A stretch of DNA of 64,000 nucleotides from Streptacidiphilus fuscans (GTDB lineage: Bacteria > Actinomycetota > Actinomycetes > Streptomycetales > Streptomycetaceae): assembly GCF_015690355.1 (NCBI RefSeq), contig NZ_JADPRT010000003.1, forward strand, positions 1 through 64,000. Reading direction: 5' to 3'. This document shows positions 48,056 through 55,930 of this stretch, in pieces (within the stretch, counting starts at the first letter, position 1; each line of letters starts with the position of its first letter). Under the pieces are notes generated by a model. That model worked only from the letters and a program-made list of their open reading frames with translations. It was not told where the DNA came from and did not search any database. Made by a program: the position numbers and the translations under genes.

Positions 48056-48061
48056 AGCGTA
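48056..48061 (-). promoter_or_regulatory. Probable -10 box of the chorismate mutase leader
   Basis: TACGCT on the minus strand ends six bases before the leader-peptide ATG (48049), so transcription would begin at or next to the start codon. The -35 is unclear; TTCTCC is 18 bp upstream. The same TACGCT-N6-ATG layout precedes the semialdehyde dehydrogenase gene. Confidence 0.45.
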
Positions 48062-48721
48062 GCGCGTGACCCGCCGCAAGGAGAATCGTTGTCCCCCATG
48101 ACCGTACGGGGTGCAGCGTCCCCGCCAGGGACGGCTCCAGCTCCCTTCCGGGGGCGATCGTGCGGCAGGCAGGACCACGCGTGGAGTGACACCCAGTCCG
48201 TGGACGCGATGAGGCGTGCGCCGTGAGGCGTACGCCGTGGGACCTCGCGGCCACGCTGTGACCGGACAGCAGGGGACAGCGGCCCGGTTGCGACTGCGGA
48301 GAAAGGGGTGGTCGGCCTCGGGGACGCCCTGGGCCGACCGCCCCCGATCCCGCCTTTCAGAGGCGGTACGGCGGCGCTACGGGGGGTGGCGTTGCGCCAC
48401 CCGGCGCACGTCGCGCCCTGCGCTACCTCCGTGCTACCGCTGACCGTCCTTGCGGAGCGTGACGAAAAACGAGTGGCCCAAAGTATGTCGAACTGGTTGC
48501 GCCAAGTGGGCCATATCCCCCACGATGCTGGTGAGGGGGTGGACCGGACGCACCTGGGACCGTCGGCAGACTGCTGGCCCCAAGGGCGTGGAGTGGCCGA
48601 TTACCAGCCGTGGTACGTGACGTTGAGTAGTCGACTCGACTCTCGCGAAACGCGGCAGGCGCACGCGAAACGCGCGCGCCCCCGAGGTCACGCGACCGCA
48701 CCGGTCCCCCGCCAGAACTGG

Positions 48722-48757
48722 CCAAATGACCAACTGACCAAATGACCAACCGACCGA
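48722..48757. repeat. 8 bp tandem repeat array
   Basis: CCAAATGA, CCAACTGA, CCAAATGA and CCAACCGA are joined directly, then CCGA. The alternation gives a 16 bp higher-order unit. It is unusually AT-rich for the region and lies in non-coding sequence. Confidence 0.7.
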
Positions 48758-48818
48758 CGGCGCCCTCCCCCGGCGTCGTTGCCACAGCACCGGCGCAGCC
48801 CTGGCGCCGCGTGCTGCA

Positions 48819-48854
48819 GCAAGGGGCCCCGTCTTCCCCCGCGGGGCCCCTTGC
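48819..48854 (-). terminator. Terminator after the TMEM175-like gene
   Basis: GCAAGGGGCCCC and GGGGCCCCTTGC form a 12 bp stem with a C/T-rich loop, 31-66 bp past the stop of the TMEM175-like gene. It may work for either strand. Confidence 0.8.
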
Positions 48855-48884
48855 CTTTCCGCCCGTCGCCCGGTGACCTTCGGC

Positions 48885-49550
48885 TCAGGCGGAGATGACC
48901 GCCTCGTCGTCCGGCGGCAGGTCCGCGCGCAGCGGGATCGGCAGCTGGTTGAAGGCGTAGTAGAGGGCCATCGCCCCGTGCAGCACCATCGTCACCAGCG
49001 GCGAGACGAACGACAGACCCAACAGGATCGGGTAGACGACGGTCCCGGCCGCGAAGCGGCGGCGGGTGGCGCGGGCCGCGGCGATGTCGACCCGGGAGTC
49101 GAAGAGGTGGCCGGTCCGGGTGAGCCACCACCAGAGCGACTGGAACGTCACCGCGTGGGCGACCATGAAGCCGCTGAAGACGGCGACCGCCACCGTGCTC
49201 GCGCCCGGTGTGTTGAGCCAGTCGGAGACCAGCGCGGTCGGGAACGGCAGCGCCGCCACCACGAGCAGCAACAGCAGGTTGATCACCAGCAGGCCGCGGT
49301 CGACCCGGGCCACGTAGCCGAAGACGGTGTGGTGGTTGAGCCACATGATCCCGATGACCAGGAAGCTCACCACATAGGCGTCGTAGGCGGGCCAGAGGTG
49401 CCCCAACTGCGACCACGCCGCACCGCTGCTGGTGACGCGCGCCGGGTTGTTCACCGCCAACTGCAGTACCAGCAGCGTGATCGCGATCGCGAAGACCCCG
49501 TCGCTGAATGCCTCGACCCGCCCCGACTCGCTGCGTCCCGCACTGTCCAC
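48885..49550 (-). CDS. TMEM175-like potassium channel family protein
   Basis: A 221-residue membrane protein with six hydrophobic segments. The first carries the family signature R-x3-F-S-D-G-V-F-A-I (GRVEAFSDGVFAIAITLLVL), which defines TMEM175/DUF1211 proteins, bacterial K+ leak channels. Bacterial versions have one six-helix repeat, as here, and form tetramers. GTG 49550 is chosen; TTG 49559 adds three residues. It is followed by a strong hairpin and is about 90 bp downstream of the GMC oxidoreductase gene, with a tandem repeat in between. Confidence 0.9.
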   Translation of the reverse strand: MDSAGRSESGRVEAFSDGVFAIAITLLVLQLAVNNPARVTSSGAAWSQLGHLWPAYDAYVVSFLVIGIMWLNHHTVFGYVARVDRGLLVINLLLLLVVAALPFPTALVSDWLNTPGASTVAVAVFSGFMVAHAVTFQSLWWWLTRTGHLFDSRVDIAAARATRRRFAAGTVVYPILLGLSFVSPLVTMVLHGAMALYYAFNQLPIPLRADLPPDDEAVISA

Positions 49551-49600
49551 GCGGTGCAACCTACCGGAGCGGGTCGCGGTGGACGGCCCGTTCGCAGCGA

Positions 49601-49640
49601 CGCCTGCCGACGCCTGCCGACGTCCGCCGACGTCCGCTGA
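49601..49640. repeat. Four 10 bp tandem repeats after the GMC gene
   Basis: CGCCTGCCGA, CGCCTGCCGA, CGTCCGCCGA and CGTCCGCTGA fill the sequence just beyond the stop codon of the GMC oxidoreductase gene. It is one of several short arrays in this part of the window. Confidence 0.75.
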
Positions 49641-49641
49641 G

Positions 49642-51465
49642 CTACTCCGCCTTGCGCGGCGGGACCTGAGGCACCGCCAGCAGCGGGAGCCGCAGCGCGC
49701 CGAACGCGGACTCCGGGACGGCGGGGCGCTGCGGGGCGACCGGCTCGACGCGGCGGTAGGCCTCGTCCTGGGCCGGACGCGGGTCCGCGTCGCCCTTGTT
49801 GGGCCAGAGCGCCATGGCCCGCTCGGTCTGCGCGGTGATCGTCAGGGAGGGGTTGACGCCCAGGTTGGCCGAGACGGTCGAGCCGTCCGCGACGGTGATG
49901 CCCGGGTAGCCGTAGAGGCGCTGGTACGGGTCGACGACGCCGTGCTCGGGCGAGTCGCCGATCACGCAGCCGCCCAGGAAGTGCGCGGTGAGCGTCCGGC
50001 CCATCAGGTCGCCGACGTTGGTGCCCGGGAAGCCGCCGATCTCGCTCGCGATCGCGCCCGCGGCCTGCTCGGCGGCCGGGATGAACTTCGGGTTGGGCGC
50101 GCCGTGGCCCTGTCCGGAGCTCAACTGGCCCTTGAGCGGCCCGCTCTTGCGGCGGGTGACGTTGATCGAGTTGTCCAGCGACTGCATGACCAGCCCGATG
50201 ATGGTCCGCTCCGACCAGCGGCGCTTGTTCATCGCCCGCACGACCAGGTCCGGCCGCTTGAGCGAGAGGCCGACCGCGCGCAGCAGCCGCGGTGCCCGCC
50301 CCTCGCCCGGAACCTGAATGGTCGTCATCAGGCTCATCGCGTTGGAGCCCTTGCCGTAGCGGACCGGCTCGATGTGGGTGTGCTCGTCGGGGTGCACCGA
50401 GGAGGTGATCGCGACGCCCTTGGTGAAGTCGACGCGCTTGCCGTAGCGCTTGTCGGTGGTCATCGCGCCCACCAGCGCCTCGGAGTTGGTGCGGGTCAGC
50501 CGGCCGAGGCTGGCCGAGATCTGCGGCAGCACGCCCTCGTCGCGCAGTCGGTGCAGCAGCTTCTGGGTGCCGTAGGTGCCCGCCGAGACGACGACCTTCT
50601 GCGCCCGGATGCTGCGGAACCCGTTCCTGGCCGGGTTCTTGGACCGCGAGTCGGTGCGGCGCGTGTCGACGGCGTAGCCCTCGCCGTCGACCCGGATCGC
50701 GGTGACCGTGGTCATCGGGATGATCTCCGCGCCGTTCTTCTCGGCGAGGTAGAGGTAGTTCTCGGTGAGCGTGTTCTTGGCGCCGTGACGGCAGCCGGTC
50801 ATGCACTCGCCGCACTCGGTGCACGCCTTGCGGCGCGGTCCGGCGCCGCCGAAGTACGGGTCCTCGACCGAGTCGCCCGGCTGCACCTTGGCGCCCGCGC
50901 CGCCGCAGTCCTGGCCGTCGCCGAAGAAGACGCCGACCGGGGCCATGTGGAAGGTGTCGCCGTAGCCGAGCTTCTCGGCGGCGTCGCGCAGGTGCACGTC
51001 GGACGGCGTGACGGTGGGGTTCTTGCGGACGCCCAGCATCCGCTGCGCCTGGTCGTAGTAGGGCGCGAGCTCGTCCGACCAGTCGGTGATGTCCTTCCAC
51101 TGCGGGTCCTGGAAGAACGGCTTCGGCGGAACGTAGAGCGTGTTGGCGTAGTTGAGCGAACCGCCGCCGACGCCCGAGCCACCCAGCACCATCACGTCGT
51201 CCAGGACGTGGAAGCGCTGGATGCCGTAGAGGCCGAGGGCGGGCGCCCAGATGTAGTTCTTGGTGTCCCAGGAGGTCTTCGGCAGCGTCTCGGGGGTGAA
51301 CCGGCGACCGGCCTCCAGCACGGCGACCTTGTAGCCCTTCTCGGTCAGCCGCAGCGCGGAGACCGATCCGCCGAACCCGGAGCCGACGATCACGACGTCG
51401 TAGTCGTAGCCCTGGTCCGCGACCGGCTGCTCCGGCGCTCCGTCCGCCTGCACCTCGGAACTCAT
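49642..51465 (-). CDS. GMC-type FAD oxidoreductase with Cys cluster
   Basis: A 607-residue flavoenzyme with the FAD-binding GSGFGG (28-33), GGGSLNYAN around 101-108 and a C-terminal GMC domain with NVGDLMGRTLTAHFLGG and GVNPSLTITAQTERA. It resembles the cholesterol-oxidase-like branch of actinobacteria (ChoD-type). A central C215-x2-C218-x2-C221-x3-C225 motif has ferredoxin spacing and could hold a 4Fe-4S cluster or zinc. The substrate is unknown; sterol or alcohol oxidation is a family-based guess. ATG 51465 follows a weak AGGGCG. It is flanked on both sides by 9-10 bp tandem repeats. Confidence 0.9.
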   Translation of the reverse strand: MSSEVQADGAPEQPVADQGYDYDVVIVGSGFGGSVSALRLTEKGYKVAVLEAGRRFTPETLPKTSWDTKNYIWAPALGLYGIQRFHVLDDVMVLGGSGVGGGSLNYANTLYVPPKPFFQDPQWKDITDWSDELAPYYDQAQRMLGVRKNPTVTPSDVHLRDAAEKLGYGDTFHMAPVGVFFGDGQDCGGAGAKVQPGDSVEDPYFGGAGPRRKACTECGECMTGCRHGAKNTLTENYLYLAEKNGAEIIPMTTVTAIRVDGEGYAVDTRRTDSRSKNPARNGFRSIRAQKVVVSAGTYGTQKLLHRLRDEGVLPQISASLGRLTRTNSEALVGAMTTDKRYGKRVDFTKGVAITSSVHPDEHTHIEPVRYGKGSNAMSLMTTIQVPGEGRAPRLLRAVGLSLKRPDLVVRAMNKRRWSERTIIGLVMQSLDNSINVTRRKSGPLKGQLSSGQGHGAPNPKFIPAAEQAAGAIASEIGGFPGTNVGDLMGRTLTAHFLGGCVIGDSPEHGVVDPYQRLYGYPGITVADGSTVSANLGVNPSLTITAQTERAMALWPNKGDADPRPAQDEAYRRVEPVAPQRPAVPESAFGALRLPLLAVPQVPPRKAE

Positions 51466-51481
51466 CTGACGCGCCCTGCCT

Positions 51482-51517
51482 TCCGCCGACTCCGCCGACT
51501 CCGCTGACTCCGCTGAC
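51482..51517. repeat. Four 9 bp tandem repeats before the GMC gene
   Basis: TCCGCCGAC twice and TCCGCTGAC twice follow one another, starting 17 bp upstream of the GMC start codon, and then run into a TTCGTTCGTTC stretch. They fall in the 5' leader. Confidence 0.75.
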
Positions 51518-51572
51518 TGTTCGTTCGTTCTGTCTGCCGTGCTGCGAGCTGAACCCTCGAAAGGGCGTCAGG

Positions 51573-53195
51573 TCACTTGAACCGCAAGGCCTTGAGCGTG
51601 CCGAGGGCCTTGCCCATGAGCTTGGCGTAGCCCTCGTCGTCCATCCCGAAGGACGGCGTCATCTGGATCAGGCGCTGCACCGCGACGGTCTGCACCTCGG
51701 TGTACTTCCAGATGCCCTCCGCGCCGTGGCGGCGGCCGATGCCGGAGTCGCCCATGCCGCCCATCGGCGCGGCGACGCTCGCGTACGCGGGCGCGTAGCC
51801 CTCGTTGACGTTGACCGTGCCGGTGTGCAACCGGGCCGCGACCGAGCGGGCGCGACGCAGATCCTTGCTCCACACGCTGGAGTTGAGGCCGTAGGCGGTG
51901 CCGTTGGCCCGGTTGATCGCCTCGTCCTCGTCGTCGAACCGGTAGATCGAGACAACCGGCCCGAAGGTCTCCTCGCCGCAGACCGCGCTCTCGTCGGTGA
52001 CGCCGTCGAGGATGGTCGGCTCGTAGAAGAGCGGGCCGATGTCCGGTCGCGGCTTGCCGCCGGCCAGCACGGTGACGCCGTTCTTGACCGCGTCCTCGAT
52101 GTGGCGGGTGACCGTGTCGAGCTGGCGCTGCGAGACCAGCGAGCCCATGTCGGCGCCCCAGGAGAGGCTGTTGCCGAGCTTGAGCGCCTTGGTCCGGGCG
52201 ACGAACTTCTCAAGGAACGCGTCGGCGATCGACGAGGCGACGTACATCCGCTCGATGGAGATGCACAGCTGCCCGGCGGAGGAGAAGCAGGCGCGGACCG
52301 CGCCCTCGGCGGCCTTGTCCAGGTCGGCGTCGGCAAGGACCAGCATCGCGTTCTTGCCGCCCAGCTCCATCGACGCGCCGATCAGGCGGGCGGCGGCGCG
52401 GGTCGCGACGTCGCGGCCGGTGCGGGTGGAGCCGGTGAAGGAGACGTAGTCGGCGTGGGCGACCACCTCGGGGCCGACGACGGGGCCGTCGCCGATGACG
52501 ATCTGCCAGAGCTCGCCCGGCAGTCCGGCCTCGATCATCAGCTCGCGGGCGCGCAGCGCGGTGAGCGCGGTCTGCGTGTCGGGCTTGGTGACGACCGCGT
52601 TGCCCGCGACGAACGCGGGGACGGCGTCGCCGGTGAACAGCGCCAGCGGGTAGTTCCACGGCGAGATCTGCCCGATGACGCCCTTGGGCTGCCGCAGCTC
52701 CAGCACCTGCGTGAGTACGGGGAAGACCCCGCCACGACGGCGCGGCTTGAGGTACTTGGCGCCGGCCCGTCCGTAGTGGCGCGCCTCGATCGCGGAGGCG
52801 AGCACCTCCTCGAAGGCGTGGGCGCGGGTCTTGCCGGTCTCCACCTGGATCAGGTCGAGCAGCTCGTCCTTGTGCTTCAGCACCAGGTCGTGGAAGCGCA
52901 GCAGGACCGCGGCGCGCTCGCGGACCGGCTTCTGGACCCAGTCCTTCTGCGCGGCGCGGGCCCGGACGAACGCCGAGGCCACGTCGGCGGGCGAGGACTC
53001 GGGGATCTCGGCGAGGACGTCGCCCGTGAACGGGCAGCGCGAGGTGGCGATGGTCGGCTCGGACCCGGTCACGACCGCGCCGACCAGCCGCTTGACCAGC
53101 TCCTCCGGCACCGCGTCGGCGACGCTCCGCGCGCCGGGAGTGGCCACCGGGTTGCCTGCGACGGCAGTGCTGCTGTCGGTGCTGATGTCAGTCAT
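51573..53195 (-). CDS. Succinic semialdehyde dehydrogenase (NADP-type)
   Basis: A 540-residue aldehyde dehydrogenase. The nucleotide-binding SFTGSTRTG (252-260), catalytic E277 in SMELGGKNA and C311 in SSAGQLCISIER are intact. The SISIER-like segment after the Cys and the length fit succinic semialdehyde dehydrogenase (GabD2 type) of actinobacteria, which completes the GABA shunt or feeds succinate; exact substrate cannot be proven by motifs. ATG 53195 has no ribosome-binding site but TACGCT ends six bases before it, fitting a leaderless message. It is 107 bp upstream of the GMC gene on the same strand. Confidence 0.9.
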   Translation of the reverse strand: MTDISTDSSTAVAGNPVATPGARSVADAVPEELVKRLVGAVVTGSEPTIATSRCPFTGDVLAEIPESSPADVASAFVRARAAQKDWVQKPVRERAAVLLRFHDLVLKHKDELLDLIQVETGKTRAHAFEEVLASAIEARHYGRAGAKYLKPRRRGGVFPVLTQVLELRQPKGVIGQISPWNYPLALFTGDAVPAFVAGNAVVTKPDTQTALTALRARELMIEAGLPGELWQIVIGDGPVVGPEVVAHADYVSFTGSTRTGRDVATRAAARLIGASMELGGKNAMLVLADADLDKAAEGAVRACFSSAGQLCISIERMYVASSIADAFLEKFVARTKALKLGNSLSWGADMGSLVSQRQLDTVTRHIEDAVKNGVTVLAGGKPRPDIGPLFYEPTILDGVTDESAVCGEETFGPVVSIYRFDDEDEAINRANGTAYGLNSSVWSKDLRRARSVAARLHTGTVNVNEGYAPAYASVAAPMGGMGDSGIGRRHGAEGIWKYTEVQTVAVQRLIQMTPSFGMDDEGYAKLMGKALGTLKALRFK

Positions 53196-53201
53196 GCCGG
53201 A

Positions 53202-53207
53202 AGCGTA
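53202..53207 (-). promoter_or_regulatory. Probable -10 box of the semialdehyde dehydrogenase gene
   Basis: TACGCT on the minus strand, six bases from ATG 53195, where a ribosome-binding site would otherwise be expected. A leaderless transcript is likely. Confidence 0.4.
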
Positions 53208-53388
53208 GGCGTTTTCCTCCGGTTGCGATACCCATCAGTAACAGAAATATGTCTGCCACCGAGCAATCTTTCGAAGGTCCGCACACGGGCCGTTCGCACA
53301 CGAGGCGAGCCTTCACGGGCCTTGGCGGGCCCACCGCGTCGCACGCCGGTGAGTTAGCATGCCCGCGACCAACGAGAGGGGCGGGGCG

Positions 53389-54372
53389 ATGTCGCTCTTT
53401 CAGCCGCGCGATCGCGACGACGAGCCGACACCCGACTACGGCGGGTACGACAACGGGTACGGCGGTGGCCGTGAGGGCGGCTACCCGCCCGCAGGCGGCG
53501 GTTTCCGGCCCGGGGGCTTCCAATCCGGGGGCTTCCAGTCCGGCGGTTACCAGCCCGGCGGTTTCCAGCCCGGGGGCTTCGAGCCGGGCGGCTTCGGCGG
53601 CGGAGCGCAGCCGGACTGGCAGGCGATGGCCGAGGCCAACGAGACCCAGCAGAAGCGCAGGCGCCGCCTCGCGGTGATCGGCGGCGTGCTGGGGATCGCC
53701 GTGGTCGGCGGCGTCGTGGCGGCCGTGGCCACGGTCGGCGGCCCCACCTCGGCGAACGCGAGCGGAGCGAACGGGGCCGCGAGCGCCGGCGCGAGCGGCG
53801 CGGCATCGGTGTCGGCCACCGCGTCGACCGGTGCGTCGATGTCCGCCCGGCCCTCGGCCTCCGCGTCCGCCAAGCCGACCGTCACGGCCCAGCCTCCCGC
53901 CTGGCCGCCGCTGAACGCGGGCGCGGTGCTCTACGCGCAGAAGCTCGCCGTCGGCAAGCAGGTCTACGTCAGGAAACTGACGGACGAGAAGAGCCCGTGC
54001 TGGGAGGCCAGCACCGGACACCTCGGCAACGCGCTCGCGCCCAACCGCTGCAGCCAGATGCTCCGCGCCACCTGGGTCGGGGGCAACCAGGCCGTCAGCG
54101 TCGGCGTGGCCGTCTTCCCGGACGCGGCGGCGGCGCAGGCCGCCAACGCGGCCTACGTCGGCCACATAGAGCCGCTGCGCGGGCCCGGCATACCGAACTT
54201 CTGCCAGGACAAGACCCCCTGCGCCCTGGCCCACGGCGTGGTCGGGCACTTCACCTACTACGTCATCGCCGGTCCGTCCGGCAGCGCCCCGGGCGTGCAC
54301 AACCCGGCGTCGGTCGCGGCGGCGCAGCGGATGGCCGCCTTCGCGGTGACCGCCCTCACCCGCCAGCGCTGA
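53389..54372 (+). CDS. Gly-rich membrane-anchored protein of unknown function
   Basis: The 327-residue product starts at ATG 53389, seven bases after GAGAGGGG. Residues 15-70 are Gly/Tyr/Phe-rich, with repeats of P/S-GGFQ; one membrane segment spans about 95-113 (AVIGGVLGIAVVGGVVAAVA); a Ser/Ala/Thr-rich stretch to 165 follows; the C-terminal ~160 residues form a globular, presumably extracytoplasmic domain with four Cys (PCWEAS, NRCSQM, NFCQDKTPC). No family is recognised. The Cys could form disulfides outside the cell. It is convergent with the flavoprotein gene. Confidence 0.75.
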   Translation: MSLFQPRDRDDEPTPDYGGYDNGYGGGREGGYPPAGGGFRPGGFQSGGFQSGGYQPGGFQPGGFEPGGFGGGAQPDWQAMAEANETQQKRRRRLAVIGGVLGIAVVGGVVAAVATVGGPTSANASGANGAASAGASGAASVSATASTGASMSARPSASASAKPTVTAQPPAWPPLNAGAVLYAQKLAVGKQVYVRKLTDEKSPCWEASTGHLGNALAPNRCSQMLRATWVGGNQAVSVGVAVFPDAAAAQAANAAYVGHIEPLRGPGIPNFCQDKTPCALAHGVVGHFTYYVIAGPSGSAPGVHNPASVAAAQRMAAFAVTALTRQR

Positions 54373-54379
54373 CAGCCGA

Positions 54380-54433
54380 GTTCAACCAGTTCGACGACTT
54401 CACCGAGTTCGACGAGTTCACCGCGTTCGACGC
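54380..54433. repeat. Six 9 bp tandem repeats between two stop codons
   Basis: Units of the form GTTCRACGA / CTTCACCGA repeat six times and fill almost the whole 63 bp gap between two convergent genes. The array starts 8 bp after one stop codon and ends 2 bp before the other. Confidence 0.75.
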
Positions 54434-54435
54434 GA

Positions 54436-55857
54436 TCAGGACTGCACCAGCTCCGCGACCGCCGTGCCCACCGCGCGGTGGAAGGTGGGATAGGCCCAGA
54501 TCGTCGCCGCCAGCTCGCTCAGCGGGATGCGCGCGGAGACGGCGAGCGAGAGCAACCCGAGGAGCTCGCCGCCGGACGGGCCGGCGGAGGTCGCCCCGAC
54601 GAGGGTGTCGCCCGACGCCACGAGCTTGATGAAGCCCGCGTTGCCGTTCGCGCCGTGGATGTAGCCGCGGCTGGAGGCGGCCAGCTCGGTGACGGCGGCG
54701 CGGACCGGAAGGCCCTGGGCGCGGGCGTCGGCCTCGGTCAGGCCGACCGCGCCGATCTCGGGATCGGTGAAGGTCACGCGCGGGACCGCGTGGTAGCGGG
54801 CGGGCGCGCCGCCCTGGCCGAGGATGGCGCGGACGGTGATGTCTGCCTGGTACATCGACATGTGCGTGAACGCGCCCTTGCCGGTGATGTCGCCGATCGC
54901 CCAGACCCCGACCGGCCAGCCCTCGACCGGCCATACTCCCGGCGTCCCCACCACGCGGCAGCGTTCGTCGATGGGCACCACCCGCGCGTCCGACGGGATG
55001 CCGAGCACGCCCGCGCCGATCCTGTCCATCGGCACCCGGCGGCCGGTCGCGACCAACAGCCGTTCGCCGCTGAGGCGTTCACCGCGGCGGCAGATCAACT
55101 GGAACCGCCCGTCGCGGTACTCGACCGAGGCCAGCTCGGTCCCGGTGTGCACGGCGACGCCGTCGCCGGTCAGCACCCGGGTGACCAGGTCGGAGGACTC
55201 CGGCTCCTCCCGGCCCAGCAGGCGCGGGCCGACTTCGACGACGGTGACCGCGCAGCCCAGGCGTTGCAGCGCCTGGCCGAGCTCCAGCCCGATCGCGCCG
55301 CCGCCCAGCACCAGCAGCGACTCCGGCAGTTCCTCGGTCTCGATCAGCTCGCGGTTGGTCCAGTACGGGGTGCCCGCGAGGCCGGGGACGGGCGGCGTGG
55401 ACGGCTCCGATCCTGTTGCCAGCACCACGGCCTGACGGGGCATCAGCACGGTCTCCCGGCCGTCGGTGCCGAGCACGGTGACCTCGCCGGGTCCGGTCAG
55501 CCGCGCCGTGCCGCGCAGAAAGCGACCACCGCGACCGGTGAAGCGGTCCACCGCGGCCTTGTCGTCCCAGTTGTGGGTGGCTTCCCTGACCCGCCGCGCG
55601 ACCGGGTGGAAGTCCGGGTGAACCCGGACGATGCCCGCCATCCCGGGGATCCGCCACGCCTCACCGACCAGGTCCGCCGAGCGGACCATGATCTTGGAGG
55701 GGATGCAGCCGTAGTAGGGGCACTCGCCGCCCACCAGCCGTTCGTCGACGCCGACCACGTCCAGCCCGGCGTCCGCCAGCCGTCCGGCGACGTCCTCACC
55801 TCCGGGGCCCATTCCGATGACGACCACGTCCGGTGTCTCACGCGCCGAAGCGGGCAT
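54436..55857 (-). CDS. FAD-dependent pyridine nucleotide-disulfide oxidoreductase
   Basis: A 473-residue flavoprotein of the lipoamide dehydrogenase/mercuric reductase fold. FAD binding is shown by VVVIGMGPGGEDVAG, the redox Cys pair is C46-x4-C51 in GGECPYYGCIPSK, NAD(P) binding by LVLGGGAIGLELG, and the FAD end by VWAIGDITGK. At the C-terminus the expected HAHP-x-E diad is replaced by WAYPTFHRAV, so the catalytic His and Glu are missing. It may reduce quinones or another non-dithiol acceptor, as do the LpdA-like mycobacterial relatives. ATG 55857 follows GGGAGG by six bases. It is upstream of no obvious partner. Confidence 0.88.
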   Translation of the reverse strand: MPASARETPDVVVIGMGPGGEDVAGRLADAGLDVVGVDERLVGGECPYYGCIPSKIMVRSADLVGEAWRIPGMAGIVRVHPDFHPVARRVREATHNWDDKAAVDRFTGRGGRFLRGTARLTGPGEVTVLGTDGRETVLMPRQAVVLATGSEPSTPPVPGLAGTPYWTNRELIETEELPESLLVLGGGAIGLELGQALQRLGCAVTVVEVGPRLLGREEPESSDLVTRVLTGDGVAVHTGTELASVEYRDGRFQLICRRGERLSGERLLVATGRRVPMDRIGAGVLGIPSDARVVPIDERCRVVGTPGVWPVEGWPVGVWAIGDITGKGAFTHMSMYQADITVRAILGQGGAPARYHAVPRVTFTDPEIGAVGLTEADARAQGLPVRAAVTELAASSRGYIHGANGNAGFIKLVASGDTLVGATSAGPSGGELLGLLSLAVSARIPLSELAATIWAYPTFHRAVGTAVAELVQS

Positions 55858-55896
55858 GACGTGCCTCCCGAAAGGTGAACTTCAGGGAACGGCTGG

Positions 55897-55924
55897 GTTC
55901 ACACCACGGTGTTCACACCACGGT
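55897..55924. repeat. Exact 14 bp tandem duplication
   Basis: GTTCACACCACGGT occurs twice without a gap, in the 73 bp between the flavoprotein start and the kinase stop. It may be a pair of regulator sites or a recent duplication. Confidence 0.75.
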
Positions 55925-55930
55925 ACCGTC

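Larger units (their letters stand above)
48062..48884. other. Hairpin-rich non-coding region
   Basis: About 820 bp without a credible gene: the open frames here have atypical codon use and no family features. It contains several inverted repeats: GGTCGGCC/GGCCGACC (48310-48339), GGGTGGCG-TTG-CGCCACCC (48384-48402), TGGCCCA/TGGGCCA (48474-48513) and CCCCCAC/GTGAGGGGG near 48517-48540. The 48455-48520 stretch is clearly less GC-rich than its surroundings. It could encode an unrecognised small RNA or be a decayed gene. Confidence 0.5.

Noticed and set aside
48308..48745. Coding gene of about 145 codons in the non-coding region
   Set aside because: Codon use is unlike the surrounding genes, no ribosome-binding site, no family similarity; the hairpins argue against coding.
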